Assembly: GCA_036960175.1 (NCBI GenBank)
Contig: JBALWH010000011.1
Span: 1 to 64,000 of the forward strand
Source: Motiliproteus sp036960175
GTDB lineage: Bacteria > Pseudomonadota > Gammaproteobacteria > Pseudomonadales > Balneatricaceae
Length of the DNA: 64,000 nt
Reading direction: 5' to 3'
Made by a program: the position numbers and the translations under genes. Shown here piece after piece: positions 1 to 9,111 of this stretch. The notes under the pieces were generated by a model. It had not been told where the DNA came from. It saw only the letters and a program-made list of their open reading frames with translations, and ran no database searches. The stretch's first letter is position 1, and each line of letters opens with the position of its first letter.

Positions 1-47
1 TCTAAATTTCAGCTGCTAGCTCCTTCACAAGATATGGGAGAGTAATA

Positions 48-1670
48 ATGAAGAAGCCCTTTGCAATTACCCTCGACGTCGGCACCAGCTTGGTCAACCA
101 CACTGGTAGCTGGCGTACCGAACGCCCCGAGTACGTGAATCGCCTACCACCGTGCAACAAGACCTGTCCGGCTGGCGAGAACATCCAGCAATGGTTGTTC
201 CACGCAGAGGAAGGCAACTACAAAGAAGCCTTTAACGTGATCATGCAGGACAACCCCTTCCCCACCGTGATGGGTCGGGTCTGCTACCACACCTGCGAAG
301 GCGCCTGTAACCGTAAGGACGTCGATGAAGCTGTTGGCATCAACGCAGTCGAGCGTTTTATCGGCGACGAGGCCCTGCGTCACGGCTGGACTGTTGAAGC
401 CAAGCCCGACACAGGCAAGAAAGTCATGGTGATCGGTGCCGGCCCTGGCGGCCTGTCCTCCGCCTACCACCTACGTCGCATGGGTCACAGCGTGACCGTG
501 TTCGAAGGTGCCCCCAAGGCCGGCGGCATGCTGCGCTACGGTATCCCCAAGTACCGCCTGCCCCGCGAAAAACTGGCCGGCGAAATTGGCCGTATCGAAA
601 AGCTGGGTGTTGAAATCAAAACCAACACTTCGGTTGATAATGTTGCCCAGACCATGAAGGACGGCGGTTTCGACGCCTGTTTCTTAGGCTTCGGTGCCCA
701 GGTTGGCGGCACGGTTGATCTGCCCAACGACGGCAGCGTGCCCATGTTCGACGCCGCGACTGTATTGCGTGATCTGGAAAACGAAAATCTTCCCGATCTG
801 CACGGTCACGTGGTGGTCTACGGTGGCGGTAACACCGCCATGGACGTGGCTCGCTCTGCCACCCGCATGGGTGCCCTGAGCGTGACCGTGGTCTATCGTC
901 GCGATCGCAACATGATGCCCGCTCACGAGTTGGAGATTCATGAAGCGCTGGAAGAAGGCGTTCAGATTGCCTGCCTGCGCACGATCAAAGACATCAAGCA
1001 CGGCGAACTGGAGCTTGAGATCATGGTCACCGGCGAAGACAACCGTCCCGTCGGCACCGGCCAGACCGAGACCATGAAAGCCAGCGTGCTGGTCCAGGCA
1101 GTAGGCCAATCGGTCGATCTGGGTTCGCTTGAGGGCCTGGACGGTATCGAATCCAAAGGTGGCGTGGTTCTGGTAGGGCACAACATGCAGACCGGTGCTG
1201 ACGGCGTATTCGCCGGCGGTGACATGATCCCTTCCGAGCGTACCGTAACCGTCGCCATCGGCCACGGTAAAAAAGCGGCCAAGAATATCGACGCTTTCCT
1301 CAACGGCAAGACCTTCGTTGCGCCCGAGAAGAACGGCGATGCTGTGTTCGAAGAGCTTAACACCTGGTATTACTCTGACGCCCCCCGCTCTGTACGGCCG
1401 ATACTGGACGTAGCACGTCGCCAGTCCGGTTTTGCCGAGGTCGTGGGAAATCTGGACGAGCAGACCGCACAGTATGAGTCCCGCCGCTGCATGAGCTGCG
1501 GCAACTGTTTCGAGTGCGACAACTGCTACGGTGTCTGCCCCGACAACGCCGTCACTAAACTCGGCCCTGGCAAGGGCTTCGAGTTCAAGTATGACTATTG
1601 TAAGGGTTGTGGTATCTGCGTGGAGGAATGCCCCTGTGGCTCCATCGAGATGGTGCCTGAGGACATCTAA
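48..1670 (+). CDS. NAD(P)/FAD oxidoreductase, GltD-like, with C-terminal 2[4Fe-4S] ferredoxin domain
   Basis: A 540-residue cytoplasmic flavoprotein. The N-terminal part has the cysteine set of the glutamate synthase small-subunit family (C36, C40, C79, C83, C87), followed by an FAD-binding GAGPGG loop at about 130-135 and a second nucleotide loop (YGGGNTA) near residue 260. The C-terminus carries two four-cysteine ferredoxin clusters at about 480-500 and 517-531, which ordinary GltD lacks. It probably moves electrons between NAD(P)H and a ferredoxin-type partner; related proteins are often encoded beside 2-oxoacid:ferredoxin oxidoreductases, but any such partner would lie outside the window on the left. 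The start is preceded by a GGGAG ribosome site. A strong terminator follows. The family assignment is firm; the partner enzyme is not known from this sequence. Confidence 0.85.
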   Translation: MKKPFAITLDVGTSLVNHTGSWRTERPEYVNRLPPCNKTCPAGENIQQWLFHAEEGNYKEAFNVIMQDNPFPTVMGRVCYHTCEGACNRKDVDEAVGINAVERFIGDEALRHGWTVEAKPDTGKKVMVIGAGPGGLSSAYHLRRMGHSVTVFEGAPKAGGMLRYGIPKYRLPREKLAGEIGRIEKLGVEIKTNTSVDNVAQTMKDGGFDACFLGFGAQVGGTVDLPNDGSVPMFDAATVLRDLENENLPDLHGHVVVYGGGNTAMDVARSATRMGALSVTVVYRRDRNMMPAHELEIHEALEEGVQIACLRTIKDIKHGELELEIMVTGEDNRPVGTGQTETMKASVLVQAVGQSVDLGSLEGLDGIESKGGVVLVGHNMQTGADGVFAGGDMIPSERTVTVAIGHGKKAAKNIDAFLNGKTFVAPEKNGDAVFEELNTWYYSDAPRSVRPILDVARRQSGFAEVVGNLDEQTAQYESRRCMSCGNCFECDNCYGVCPDNAVTKLGPGKGFEFKYDYCKGCGICVEECPCGSIEMVPEDI

Positions 1671-1697
1671 CTTAATCTTGCCAATGTAGCGATAGAC

Positions 1698-1726
1698 AAA
1701 GGCCGGGGGAATTGCCCGGCCTTTTT
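1698..1726 (+). terminator. Rho-independent terminator after the GltD-like gene
   Basis: A 10-bp GC-rich inverted repeat (aaaggccggg / cccggccttt) with a short loop is followed by a run of T. It lies 28 bp after the stop codon and ends the transcription unit before the convergent diguanylate cyclase gene. Confidence 0.85.
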
Positions 1727-1763
1727 ATGTTTTACAGATGGTGCCACCTGTTACTGAAAGCGC

Positions 1764-3437
1764 TCAGATAGCTTCCTTGTCGTTTGCATGCCTAACACAG
1801 TTGCGCCCGCCATCCTTTGCTCTATAGAGCGCCGCATCGGCCGACTCGATAAAGGATTCATAGGTATCCAACTCAATCAATGGGTAAGTAGAGACACCGA
1901 TACTGATAGTCACCTGCAGACCATCGACCAAGGTGGTTTCAATATTTTCCCGTAAGCGTTCGGAGAGGATCATCGAACCTTCAATATCGGTATCCGGGAG
2001 GATAATCAAAAACTCTTCGCCTCCGTAACGGCAGGGAACATCGATGTTTCGAACGGTGTCTTTCATGGTCTGACCGATAGATTGCAACACCCGGTCACCC
2101 TGATCGTGCCCGTGGGTATCATTGAATATCTTAAAATGATCCACGTCGAACATCAGCACCGACAGATTATGTCCATAGCGCCGGGCGCGCTGAAGTTCAG
2201 TATCCAAAGTTTTGTCCAGGTAACGTCGGTTAAACAGGTCAGTCAGGGCGTCCGTAGTAGATATCTTAATCAGTTGCTGCTCAAAACGTTTTTCTTCGGT
2301 GATATCGCGCAGCAGCGCAGAAGATCCGCTAAGATGGCCATCGTTCCAGATCCGGGTCACTTTAACGCTAAGAATAAGGTCGTTGTATTCCAGCAATACC
2401 GGTTCTTGTCCCTCTGTATCCAGATAGCCCAACATAGCTTCGCTATCGTCGAGGATATTGAGGAAACCTTCTTCTGTTATCCGCTCAGCACTTTTTCCCA
2501 GGAACTCCTCCGCAGCAGGGTTCGTTAGCACAACCTGGCCTTCGCTGTTGGTTACCACTATCCCTTCCCGTGCGCTGTGGATGATGGTGTTGAGCTTGTC
2601 CTGCTCGTCCTCTAATCCATCATAACTGGTCTGCAGTTCGGACGTCATGGTGTTGAAACTGTTGGCCATGTGACTGATTTCGTCATGACCATAGATAGGT
2701 ACGGACTGGTCCAGATTACCCTTGGCAGCGTATGCCATGGCCTCAGTGACACTCTTGATGGGGTTGACCAGTGCCCGGGTAACGAACAGAGTCGTTGCGG
2801 CCAGAATGCCCAGCAGCATCAGCATACTAACCAACAGCGCGCTTTTTTGAGTCTCCTCGATAGCGGCCTCTATTGATGCTAGCGAGGTAGTTAGCTTTAC
2901 AAACCCTCTGACCGGGTAACGTTTCCCATGGCAGCGGCCGCACTCCTCTTGGGCGATGATAGGGGCAAGAAACACCAACAACCGCTCCCCTGTCGGGCTA
3001 GTCTCGTAAATGGGTAGCATCTTCTGGCCGTTCAGCGCCCGCTGGAGGTATTCGTTGTCTGACTCAAAGACTCTATGTTGGCTTTCTTCGTCCCGGGTAT
3101 CGAACTCCTCGTCACCGATCCGCGCATTGACCTTCTCGATTGTTTTATTGTCCAGAAACGCCTCAAGACCGTTCGCTCGAGTGATCTTGAAATCAAGAAT
3201 GTCGGGGACCTCTCGCAGCTGCTGAGTATAATCCTCGGCGATATCTGCATATCCCGCCAGCATCACCGCGCGTAGTCCGGCAGTGATACTCTGAGCCATC
3301 TTACCCATGGTCAACTCATTCTGAGCCAGAATGCTATTTTCCTGTTGTTGGGCGTAGAACCACATCAAGCAGAGCATCGCAATAATAGTGATGCCACCGT
3401 AGACAAAGATTATTTTGGTGCCGATACGTTCAAACAA
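1764..3437 (-). CDS. Membrane diguanylate cyclase with haem-motif sensor, HAMP, PAS and GGDEF domains
   Basis: A 557-residue inner-membrane protein predicted to make cyclic di-GMP from two GTP. Order: membrane segment at about 10-28; periplasmic sensor region to about 193; second membrane segment at about 195-217; HAMP; a PAS domain around 285-390; and a C-terminal GGDEF domain. The active-site motif is present as GGEEF near residue 474, with an RNID sequence five residues before it that fits the RxxD inhibitory site. The periplasmic region contains CGRCH at about 163-167, a c-type haem attachment motif, in a setting resembling Tll0287-like/DUF3365 sensors. That suggests redox, oxygen or NO sensing, which is inference. 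It is monocistronic, facing a convergent gene. Confidence 0.9.
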   Translation of the reverse strand: MFERIGTKIIFVYGGITIIAMLCLMWFYAQQQENSILAQNELTMGKMAQSITAGLRAVMLAGYADIAEDYTQQLREVPDILDFKITRANGLEAFLDNKTIEKVNARIGDEEFDTRDEESQHRVFESDNEYLQRALNGQKMLPIYETSPTGERLLVFLAPIIAQEECGRCHGKRYPVRGFVKLTTSLASIEAAIEETQKSALLVSMLMLLGILAATTLFVTRALVNPIKSVTEAMAYAAKGNLDQSVPIYGHDEISHMANSFNTMTSELQTSYDGLEDEQDKLNTIIHSAREGIVVTNSEGQVVLTNPAAEEFLGKSAERITEEGFLNILDDSEAMLGYLDTEGQEPVLLEYNDLILSVKVTRIWNDGHLSGSSALLRDITEEKRFEQQLIKISTTDALTDLFNRRYLDKTLDTELQRARRYGHNLSVLMFDVDHFKIFNDTHGHDQGDRVLQSIGQTMKDTVRNIDVPCRYGGEEFLIILPDTDIEGSMILSERLRENIETTLVDGLQVTISIGVSTYPLIELDTYESFIESADAALYRAKDGGRNCVRHANDKEAI

Positions 3438-3589
3438 GACAGCTAACCTGCTTGAGCACTATTCTTTGAGTGGAAAAAAGCCAGACGAATGAGACAGCGC
3501 CCAAGCCATGCATTTAAGTGATAATAATGTCGTTCTTGCGCGGATATCAATCAATAAAGTCGCCAATCACCCTAAACCTACTTAATGAG

Positions 3590-3967
3590 TTAGCGGCTTT
3601 CCTTCACTTCCATGCGTTCGCTATTACCGATACGAACCTGCTGCCCCTGAATAGTCTCGAAACTTCGAGCGCCTAAGTCCCCCTTATACACCTGATACAG
3701 GGTTTCTTCGCTATTGCTGGGGTTAATCACTTTCACTTCCAACAACGTTTGGTTGTCCTGCCAGTCGTAGATAAAAAAGCCAACGGCAGCAACGACAGAA
3801 ACAGCCACCAAAGCCAGCGCAATCCAATTGACAGGTTTGTTGGCAGAAACGGTTTCTAGCTCTACTCGAGCCGGAGCCTGACTGGCAACAGATGCCGAGC
3901 GCTTATGACGGATAAACAAATAACAGCCAAAGATGACAGCTGCTGTCAGTAGCATTTTGGTCAGCAT
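3590..3967 (-). CDS. Uncharacterised two-helix membrane protein
   Basis: A 125-residue protein I do not recognise. It has one hydrophobic segment at the N-terminus (about 3-20) followed by basic residues, a second at about 47-68, and a hydrophilic C-terminal domain of about 55 residues. The layout suggests a small membrane-anchored protein with its C-terminal domain on one face of the membrane. It lies 150 bp upstream of the diguanylate cyclase on the same strand, so co-transcription is possible but not shown. No catalytic motif is visible. Confidence 0.65.
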   Translation of the reverse strand: MLTKMLLTAAVIFGCYLFIRHKRSASVASQAPARVELETVSANKPVNWIALALVAVSVVAAVGFFIYDWQDNQTLLEVKVINPSNSEETLYQVYKGDLGARSFETIQGQQVRIGNSERMEVKESR

Positions 3968-4151
3968 TACAGCTCCTTAAAATTAGTTCCCAAGCATAGG
4001 AACAGAAGGATTCTCAGCCAGCCACCGACAAATAGCAACCCTGAGCAGCCTCGTTGTCGACACAGAGAAAGTCTACGTCTGATCTGACCCGCAAAACTTC
4101 AGCCCCGTACTAAACTTCAGATATCTGCTTTGTTGAGAAGAGGACATAGCC

Positions 4152-4601
4152 ATGACTCCGTCACTGACACACCTGGCTATCCATACCAGTCAACTGGATG
4201 AGTGCCGCAATTTCTATGAGGAGTTCTGTCAGTTAAAAGTAATTCATGAACGTCACCCCCACGGAAAAACCATCTTATGGATGGCAGAACCCGGGCGCGA
4301 ACAGGAATTTGTCTTTGTGCTGATTTCAGGAGGCACAGATCATCCACGAGATCATAAAGACTTTAGTCATTTAGGTTTCGCGGTAGAAAGCAAAGCAGCA
4401 GTTGATGTGATTGCAGACCAGGCCAAGTTGCATGGCTGCTTGGTGTGGGAACCAAGAGATGAACCCTTCCCCGTTGGCTATTACTGCGGCTTGAAAGATC
4501 CCGATGGCAACTATGTAGAATTCAGCTACGGTCAGCCCTTGGGGCCCGGAGCCCCTTCCCTGGATGATCATTTTCATCTGGCCAGTGATGGTATTGGCTA
4601 G
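4152..4601 (+). CDS. VOC (glyoxalase/dioxygenase superfamily) protein
   Basis: A 149-residue single-copy VOC protein. The paired beta-alpha-beta-beta-beta modules show at HLAIHTSQLDECRNFY (residues 7-22) and again at HLGFAVESKAAVDV (about 73-86). The terminal YVEFSYG strand carries the typical glutamate metal ligand. These enzymes act on vicinal-oxygen substrates (glyoxalase I, extradiol dioxygenases, fosfomycin or bleomycin resistance proteins); the substrate cannot be read here. No export signal is present. It stands alone, with an AGAGGA ribosome site before ATG. Confidence 0.8.
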   Translation: MTPSLTHLAIHTSQLDECRNFYEEFCQLKVIHERHPHGKTILWMAEPGREQEFVFVLISGGTDHPRDHKDFSHLGFAVESKAAVDVIADQAKLHGCLVWEPRDEPFPVGYYCGLKDPDGNYVEFSYGQPLGPGAPSLDDHFHLASDGIG

Positions 4602-4827
4602 CCTACAATTTGAAGCGCTCGGGTTTAAAGTGCTCGGGCGTTCTTCACCTCGTTACTGCTTTATTCCTTAGCCAGGAGGTAGCACCTTTTATCCAGATAG
4701 CAGGATGATAGGGGAACCAAAACCGTCATCACTTATCAAAACCGTTTTAGCACAGCTCAATTTATTTATTGTTCTAGTATGCTAACGTCTTCTCGCAATA
4801 TCGACAGAGATTCATCAAAGGTAAATC

Positions 4828-5316
4828 ATGATTAAGAAAGCGTTATTGTCATTATCCCTCTGTTCCGCACTGGTCTACTTGCCAGCAACACAAGCCGCTG
4901 ATCCAGTTTGGCTTGAAGACCGTACCGAACAAAGCTACGAGATCACTGTTTATCACAGCCCCAGTTGCGGATGCTGCAAAGGTTGGGTCGACCATCTCAA
5001 GGAGCACAATTTCAAGGTCAAGGACGTGCTCACTGACGATGTGAATAGCCACAAAGTACGTCTTGGCGTACCCCAGAACGCAGCCTCCTGCCACACCGCA
5101 GTCATTAACGGTAAGGTCATCGAAGGTCACGTTCCCGCTCAGGATATCAAAGCCATGCTAGCCAGTAGCAACGATATACGCTTACTGGCGGTACCAGGCA
5201 TGCCATCGGGTGGCCCGGGTATGGATTACGACGGGGCACCCAAAGATGCCTTTAAGGTCTACGCCCAAAGCGATTCTGGCAAAGTGACTGTGTTTAAGGA
5301 ATACAGCGATTACTAG
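4828..5316 (+). CDS. DUF411 periplasmic metal-binding protein
   Basis: A 162-residue exported protein with a signal peptide (residues 1-23, cleavage near TQAAD). The mature part has the DUF411 hallmark YHSPSCGCC at 42-50 (C47, C49, C50), a further cysteine at C88 in AASCHTA, and the conserved VPGMPSGGPGM stretch near the C-terminus. DUF411 proteins are commonly found with copper-handling genes and have a thioredoxin-like fold; here no copper gene adjoins it. Function in metal trafficking is inferred from the family. Confidence 0.85.
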   Translation: MIKKALLSLSLCSALVYLPATQAADPVWLEDRTEQSYEITVYHSPSCGCCKGWVDHLKEHNFKVKDVLTDDVNSHKVRLGVPQNAASCHTAVINGKVIEGHVPAQDIKAMLASSNDIRLLAVPGMPSGGPGMDYDGAPKDAFKVYAQSDSGKVTVFKEYSDY

Positions 5317-5371
5317 ATTGGCCTGTCTAAGGCCTCGAACCGGACCTTAGAAGTCATACCTGTCCTGAACC

Positions 5372-6166
5372 CTAACTATCCGCGAGCAAACGGTTCAATA
5401 GCTGTTTGACGGTGTCGGCAGCAAAAGGCTTATCGCAAAGAGCAGAAACACCGGCTTGCTGTACTCCGGCAAGCCGCCCTTCATTTTCTTCACTGGTTAC
5501 CATCAGCACAGGCACAGAGCGCTGGGTGCTGTTGGTTCGGATTTGTCGAGTCAGCTCCTGACCGTCGATATTGGGCATGTTGTAGTCGGTGACCACCAGA
5601 TCAAAGTAACTGTCCGCCATCTTTTCCAGCGCATCAGCACCATCACAGGCCTCTACAAAATGCACAAAGCCCATACCGGTCAGCACTTTGCGGATAAATT
5701 TGCGTGCCATGGGACTATCATCCACCAGCAATACGTTCATCATCTCCAGATCGAAGTCTTTGTTCAGCTCCCCTTCTTCGGGTTCGATATTGTGGAGGGT
5801 GGTATGTAATGCCGTCATCAGCTGCTCATCGCTGAAAGGCTTGGGTAGTAATGCAGTGGCACCACCTTGCTTGACCGGATCCAGGTAACGGAACTGAGTT
5901 TCACTGGAGATCAACACAAAGGCAGTATCCTTTAGCTGATCATGGTTTCGTAACGATGCCAATAAATCAGCCCCAGACATATCGGGTAAATAAAGCGCCG
6001 ACACCACCAGATCAGGCTGATCCTCCTCGATCTTGGCAAGGGCCTCTTTACCTGATCCAACAGTCACTGTTGAGCTGATACCCACCTTCTTCAGGTTGCT
6101 CTCAATGACTCGACGTTGAAACTTAGAGGGCTCAACGATCATCACAAAGAGTTCACTGATACGCAT
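5372..6166 (-). CDS. Tandem receiver-domain protein with degenerate first receiver
   Basis: A 264-residue cytoplasmic protein made of two CheY-like receiver domains (about 1-125 and 140-262) with no output domain. The second has the acidic pair (VDDSP), the phospho-acceptor aspartate in VVTDYNMP near residue 194, and the switch lysine in CDKPF. The first has EP instead of the acidic pair, alanine 57 where the phospho-acceptor should be (VVSALYLP), but keeps the lysine in PKPF. So only the second domain should be phosphorylated; the first probably serves as an interaction or dimer module. No kinase gene adjoins it. Confidence 0.88.
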   Translation of the reverse strand: MRISELFVMIVEPSKFQRRVIESNLKKVGISSTVTVGSGKEALAKIEEDQPDLVVSALYLPDMSGADLLASLRNHDQLKDTAFVLISSETQFRYLDPVKQGGATALLPKPFSDEQLMTALHTTLHNIEPEEGELNKDFDLEMMNVLLVDDSPMARKFIRKVLTGMGFVHFVEACDGADALEKMADSYFDLVVTDYNMPNIDGQELTRQIRTNSTQRSVPVLMVTSEENEGRLAGVQQAGVSALCDKPFAADTVKQLLNRLLADS

Positions 6167-6463
6167 ACGGCTATACCTATTATCATTGACGGCTAAAACA
6201 AGAGCTTGCTGTAAGATTAAAGTAGAAACACTACAACTGACAAACTATCGGCCCTAAAACACAGATATTTAGCCTCTTTAGGCCCGTATTAACGATTTAA
6301 TCCTTTGATTGACGTAGAATCAGGCCTTGCCTAAGACCAACAAATGGGCACCTTAGACACCGCAAAACTTGGCAGATTACTCCCAACAAGCTAGCATGCT
6401 GCGCCTGCACCCTGTTTTTGTAACCCTGTTTGATTGCCCCGCTGACACTAGGAACTTGTTTAG

Positions 6464-7132
6464 ATGCACACGACGCTTCGCGAAGCCTTTTATTTTTCTC
6501 GCAATCAGTTTCAGCCTTTGCTGATGATTGCGCTGGTCTACGCCCTGCCCTCCTATATCATCGAACTTAGCCTGCTGTCCCAAGAAGGCAAACCGGAACC
6601 CCTGTTTCTAGCCATGATCAACGGCTTGTTTATGTGCCTGAGCATCATCCAGTTTGGTGCCGCAGTGCTCTACATAGACAACCTCAGCAAAGGACAAGGG
6701 ATCAGCGTCAGCCAAGCCATCAGCATGGCCATTAGTCGTATGGGCGGCTTGTTGCTGCTCAATCTGTTGATGGGTATGGCCATTCTCGGCGGCCTGATGC
6801 TAATGGTGATCCCAGGGCTCTACCTAGGCTATAAATTGCTGTTTGCCGAGTTCTACCTGTTACTGAAAAACCAGGACCCCGTAACAGCGCTGAAATCCAG
6901 CTACAAAGACACCGCCGGTTTTGCTGCCGAGCTGCTACCGCCACTGGTAATATGGGGCGGCGCAACTTTCGTGGTATCGATGATGGGCAGTTCTGCCATT
7001 GATCGCGAAGACGAGATGGTCTGGGCGGCACTGCTACTGCATCAAATAAGTATGATGCTGCTAAGTATTTACGGCTGGGCCCTAATCTATCGTCTCTACC
7101 AGAAATACATCGAAAAAACGCCAAGCAGCTAA
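6464..7132 (+). CDS. Multi-pass membrane protein, YciC-like
   Basis: A 222-residue integral membrane protein with about five hydrophobic helices and the opening pattern LREAFYFSRNQFQPLL seen in YciC/UPF0259-type proteins. No enzymatic motif is visible and the role is unknown. Its stop codon overlaps by 4 bp the stop codon of the convergent gene at 7129, so the two transcripts overlap at their 3' ends and no terminator separates them. Confidence 0.7.
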   Translation: MHTTLREAFYFSRNQFQPLLMIALVYALPSYIIELSLLSQEGKPEPLFLAMINGLFMCLSIIQFGAAVLYIDNLSKGQGISVSQAISMAISRMGGLLLLNLLMGMAILGGLMLMVIPGLYLGYKLLFAEFYLLLKNQDPVTALKSSYKDTAGFAAELLPPLVIWGGATFVVSMMGSSAIDREDEMVWAALLLHQISMMLLSIYGWALIYRLYQKYIEKTPSS

Positions 7133-8247
7133 TTAATCTGGCCGATGGCCGACACATTGTCGTTACAGTTGTCGGCCCGATAAATCCTGCTTACCTCCAC
7201 ACGTCTCTGCAGACTCGCAATCAAGCCTTTATTCAACTCCGTCAGAGTCAGTAATAGGTGCTGCCGGCTACTTAAGCGCAGCTCCATCTGCTGCTGAATC
7301 GCCTCAGCCAGATAGCGTACTAATAGATCAGGATCAGCCTCGAACTGCTGTTCATATAAATATCTGATATAGGACCGCATCGGAGCAAACTGGGTATAGT
7401 AACTGTCTTTTTCCTGCTCGCTGAACTCATAGAAATCCAGCACAACATAACGATTGAAAGCCCGATAAGGCAGAATATCGGCGTGTGAAACCCTTGGCGA
7501 CAGATTTACAAACCCCAATCTCATCGCATTGCCATCACCCGTAGCACCAACCATAGAGATCGAGTCCCAGCGCCCAGTCATTAACACCGCAAACGTATCG
7601 GCGAAGAGTTCGTGATAGGGGGCCAACATCTGAAACACTGTTAACGAAGTGCGCGGTGTTTGAATGCGCTTAAAGGGTGAGTCTAACTGATCATCCAAAT
7701 GCATCACCGCACTGGCCTCAAACACCAGGGCCTCATGATCACCAATCCAACGACTGAGATTACCGGCCATCTTTTTGCGCTGCTTTTGCTGTAATTGCCT
7801 CAGATATTGCTGATCGCTGATTATCTCGCTTTGCAATTTCTCCAACGCCTGCTGCAGTGGATCACCGCCCAAGCGTTTGCGCAGCCGATAATAGCCCAGC
7901 ACCGCTGAACGGGATTGCAGATAGTTATCGAGAACTTTATGACCATATTCATGGTACAGATGGACCGGCAGATAATCCTGATGAATAAAAATCATCCCCA
8001 AAGAGGTATCGTATTCAGGTCCACGGTCGGTTTTAAAGATCCGCACAAAATCCGGCAGATCGACGAATGATTTACATAGGAAACGATTCGCCCGGCCGAT
8101 CTCGACCTCAACCTTCTCCTCCCAGAGCGGTGTCGGCGCATTAACAATATCGATCCGGGTCACAGTTAACGCAGCAAAAACGGGGATCGGTAACAACCAT
8201 GTCAACAGAAGGGGCCACCAAGCTTTCACAGATTCCCTCCACAGCAA
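7129..8247 (-). CDS. Exported protein with HEXXH zinc-protease motif
   Basis: A 372-residue protein with an N-terminal signal or anchor (hydrophobic to about residue 25, then FAAL). At about 97-101 it has HEYGH in a helical setting (LYHEYGHKVLDNYL), the zincin signature. A second acidic/helical segment, PYHELFADTFAVLMTG around 210-225, fits the downstream glutamate-containing helix of gluzincins. It is therefore a candidate periplasmic metallopeptidase, but I cannot assign a named family, and the substrate is unknown. It converges with the YciC-like gene. Confidence 0.7.
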   Translation of the reverse strand: MLWRESVKAWWPLLLTWLLPIPVFAALTVTRIDIVNAPTPLWEEKVEVEIGRANRFLCKSFVDLPDFVRIFKTDRGPEYDTSLGMIFIHQDYLPVHLYHEYGHKVLDNYLQSRSAVLGYYRLRKRLGGDPLQQALEKLQSEIISDQQYLRQLQQKQRKKMAGNLSRWIGDHEALVFEASAVMHLDDQLDSPFKRIQTPRTSLTVFQMLAPYHELFADTFAVLMTGRWDSISMVGATGDGNAMRLGFVNLSPRVSHADILPYRAFNRYVVLDFYEFSEQEKDSYYTQFAPMRSYIRYLYEQQFEADPDLLVRYLAEAIQQQMELRLSSRQHLLLTLTELNKGLIASLQRRVEVSRIYRADNCNDNVSAIGQIN

Positions 8248-8613
8248 TCATACGACTTTAAGTATAGCTTCCTGTTAAAGGATCAACGTTGATGGTCAAA
8301 ATTTGCGAAAAATACACCCTAAGAAAGCACGGATAAAGAGGCGGACAGGGTTGACTAAAACGGGGGGAGAAAACCCCTGTAAAGCAGCGAACAGACTTTT
8401 TTTAGCGGCATAAAAAAGGCTATGTATGAGCTAATTGTTGCGACCAGCACAGCTCTACCCTGGCTGATTTGCGACTTAGCCACCATCATCAATCCCACTA
8501 ACTAGCTTCCGCTATGCGAACGTAGCGGGCATAGCGTATGTGAGTTATACGCTTCAATAACGAGCCGATAAGTCTTACAATACGTAATGTTATAAGAAAT
8601 GGAAATCACTTAG
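8248..8613. other. Intergenic region with overlapping hairpins
   Basis: A 366-bp divergent promoter region between the HEXXH gene and the exported protein gene. It holds overlapping short inverted repeats: gctatgc (8511-8517) with gcatagc (8529-8535), and agcgtat (8533-8539) with atacgct (8547-8553). The arms share bases, so the two hairpins exclude each other. No ORF of interest is visible. Confidence 0.4.
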
Positions 8614-9111
8614 ATGCATAGACGGATCTACCTCAGCACAGCGGCCCTAGGTATAACCATAGGGTTAATCGGCAGCACCTATCACACCAATGCTAACGCA
8701 TCCGCCTCAACCAATACTTGGCAAACCTCAATGAACTTGCAGCTACCCGAGATAGGTCGTTGTGAACTGAGTAGCCAAGTTGTTGATCACAAGCTTTCGC
8801 TCAATGGCCTAGGGAACTTCGTTATTACGGTCCATCAAGGGCCTAACATCAATTATGAGCTACTGGTGGATCAGAAGCTTTTTCGCGGCGATCTCCGATT
8901 ACCTGCCAGAGCCAGTGATCGTATACTTCTCTTCGATAGCGTGATCAGTCAGTCGCTTTTGAACGCGGTAACTTCCGGGAAAATCTTAACTCTCGTGGAG
9001 GTCTATTCGCGTAACAACAAAAAGTTGCGTCATGACTTCAAGCTGGAGATGTTCAAGCCAGCGTATCAAGAGTTTAAAAGCTGCTTAGCTAAAACCCAGA
9101 GCAAGCTTTAA
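8614..9111 (+). CDS. Uncharacterised exported protein
   Basis: A 165-residue protein with an N-terminal signal peptide (basic MHRR, hydrophobic to about 20, cleavage near NANASA). The mature part is beta-rich with two cysteines (C51 and C157 approximately) that could form a disulphide. I do not recognise a family. It is monocistronic; downstream is a long inverted repeat (9111-9119 with 9160-9168) that has no T tract. Confidence 0.6.
   Translation: MHRRIYLSTAALGITIGLIGSTYHTNANASASTNTWQTSMNLQLPEIGRCELSSQVVDHKLSLNGLGNFVITVHQGPNINYELLVDQKLFRGDLRLPARASDRILLFDSVISQSLLNAVTSGKILTLVEVYSRNNKKLRHDFKLEMFKPAYQEFKSCLAKTQSKL

Noticed and set aside
684..1265. 193-codon minus-strand open frame inside the first gene
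   Set aside because: It is an antisense shadow of the flavoprotein gene: histidine/valine-rich translation, no ribosome site and no family resemblance.
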